From Bacteroidota bacterium (lineage in GTDB: Bacteria; Bacteroidota; Bacteroidia; Bacteroidales; Prolixibacteraceae), in contig JAUYTA010000325.1 in NCBI GenBank assembly GCA_030695265.1, forward strand, positions 1-6,385: DNA of 6,385 bases. Direction: 5' to 3'. The translations under genes were made by a program, and so were the position numbers. The notes under the pieces were generated by a model that was not told the origin of the DNA, did not search any database, and worked only from the letters and a program-made list of their open reading frames with translations. Positions 5,743-6,385 of this stretch are shown here, piece by piece. Within the stretch, counting starts at the first letter, position 1, and each line of letters opens with the position of its first letter.

Positions 5743-6385
5743 CTAATTTACTTCAAGTCCCTGCCAGTTTAGCATTTTAGGAAATTTTCCGTGCGGATCG
5801 GTCTGGTACCAGAAACAGACTGAAGAAATATCAGATTGTTGTGCCAGATATCTGCCGCCCTGCCGCCAGCCTAAATCCTGAATGGTAATCTTCAGATCTT
5901 TTTCGAAACGCACCGGATCCATGATGTGCCAGCGGTAAAGTCCAAATCGCTGCTGCGATTTATAGGCTCCATCGGGTCGTATAACCTGATGGAGACCTGC
6001 ATAAGGAGTGCAAAATTCTTTGTATTGACCATCCCTGTCAAAATTGTAAGAACCGCAGAAATAATCTTCTGTGCCTGTTCCGCAAATTGTCGGAAACTGG
6101 CCATCGCCGTCGATGAAGAATTTAATTTCCCCTTCGCCCCACCAGCCATTGTTGTTGACTCCCCAGGCCATGTAAACCCCCACAAACTGACCTTTCCCTT
6201 TGATGTTGTCAACAATCGTATAATCCGAAGTCGTGTTGGTGTTCAACCGTCTGAATTGTGCATGAAAATAGGCAGCATCGGCCGGAACGTCGGTTAAAGT
6301 GTAGTCAATCTGGTAATACAAAGTCATTTGGTCTTTGTCGTTTATATTTTCCATGGTGATTTTGCATTTTTTGTGGAAAGGCATC
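5743..6385 (-). CDS. DUF2961 (GH172-type) glycosidase, C-terminal part
   Basis: The frame runs in from the right edge and ends with a TAG at 5745-5743, giving about 213 visible residues of a family that is usually near 370-400. The ATG at 6384 is internal and not a start. Family hallmarks, numbered from that ATG, are WWGEGEIKFFIDGD (81-94) and GTGTEDYFCGSYNF (102-115); YAGLH (128-132) and FGLYRWHIMDPVRF (147-160) follow. DUF2961 proteins are now classed as GH172, with characterised members acting on fructofuranose or D-arabinofuranose linkages. The glutamates in GEGE (84, 86) and TED (106) match the place of the catalytic acid pair described for that family, as far as memory allows. The N-terminus, and with it any export signal, lies outside the window. 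Its position at the head of the visible gene row fits a glycan-cleaving step before the oxidoreductase and amino-sugar genes. Confidence 0.85.
   Translation of the reverse strand, partial: MPFHKKCKITMENINDKDQMTLYYQIDYTLTDVPADAAYFHAQFRRLNTNTTSDYTIVDNIKGKGQFVGVYMAWGVNNNGWWGEGEIKFFIDGDGQFPTICGTGTEDYFCGSYNFDRDGQYKEFCTPYAGLHQVIRPDGAYKSQQRFGLYRWHIMDPVRFEKDLKITIQDLGWRQGGRYLAQQSDISSVCFWYQTDPHGKFPKMLNWQGLEVN

Noticed and set aside
5926..6297. Plus-strand open frame of 123 codons opposite the DUF2961 gene
   Set aside because: The minus-strand frame carries clear DUF2961 motifs, so this frame is a shadow.

Overview
The window looks like Bacteroidota DNA, probably a marine or gut-type member of Marinilabiliales/Prolixibacteraceae. 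This is inferred from protein style, the moderately AT-rich composition, weak Shine-Dalgarno sequences, and the mix of Tat-exported Gfo/Idh/MocA proteins with a DUF2961 protein. No rRNA or marker gene is present to fix the taxon. All six genes lie on the minus strand, so transcription reads from high to low coordinates, and the whole window looks like part of a carbohydrate or amino-sugar utilisation locus.

In order of transcription: (1) the C-terminal part of a DUF2961/GH172-type glycosidase, cut by the right edge (5743-6385); (2) a 149-bp gap holding a double-hairpin palindromic element (5652-5714); (3) a Tat-signal Gfo/Idh/MocA protein with a DKP motif (4556-5593); (4) a gap holding copy A of a 133-bp repeat; (5) a second Tat-signal Gfo/Idh/MocA protein with an EKP motif (3034-4377); (6) copy B of the same repeat, inverted; (7) a NagA-type N-acetylglucosamine-6-phosphate deacetylase with an apparent signal peptide (1642-2868); (8) an Nramp-fold transporter lacking the usual metal ligands (398-1639); and (9) the first 128 residues of a NagB-type glucosamine-6-phosphate deaminase, cut by the left edge (1-386).

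The last three genes are separated by only 2 and 11 bp and almost certainly form one operon: deacetylase, transporter, deaminase. The deaminase has no signal peptide, whereas the deacetylase appears to have one. Together with the odd transporter, this suggests (inference only) deacetylation of an amino sugar outside the cytoplasm, import by the transporter, then cytoplasmic deamination. The upstream oxidoreductase-fold proteins and the GH172-like enzyme would fit earlier glycan-processing steps.

The most striking non-coding signal is the pair of 133-bp repeats (113/133 identical, ungapped, opposite orientation) that bracket the second Gfo/Idh/MocA gene. One copy begins right after that gene's stop codon. 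Each copy contains about four GTCAT(T) boxes followed by four in reverse orientation, spaced roughly one helical turn apart. The element could be a dispersed MITE-like repeat, the ends of a mobile or invertible one-gene cassette, or a multi-site operator shared by two transcription units.
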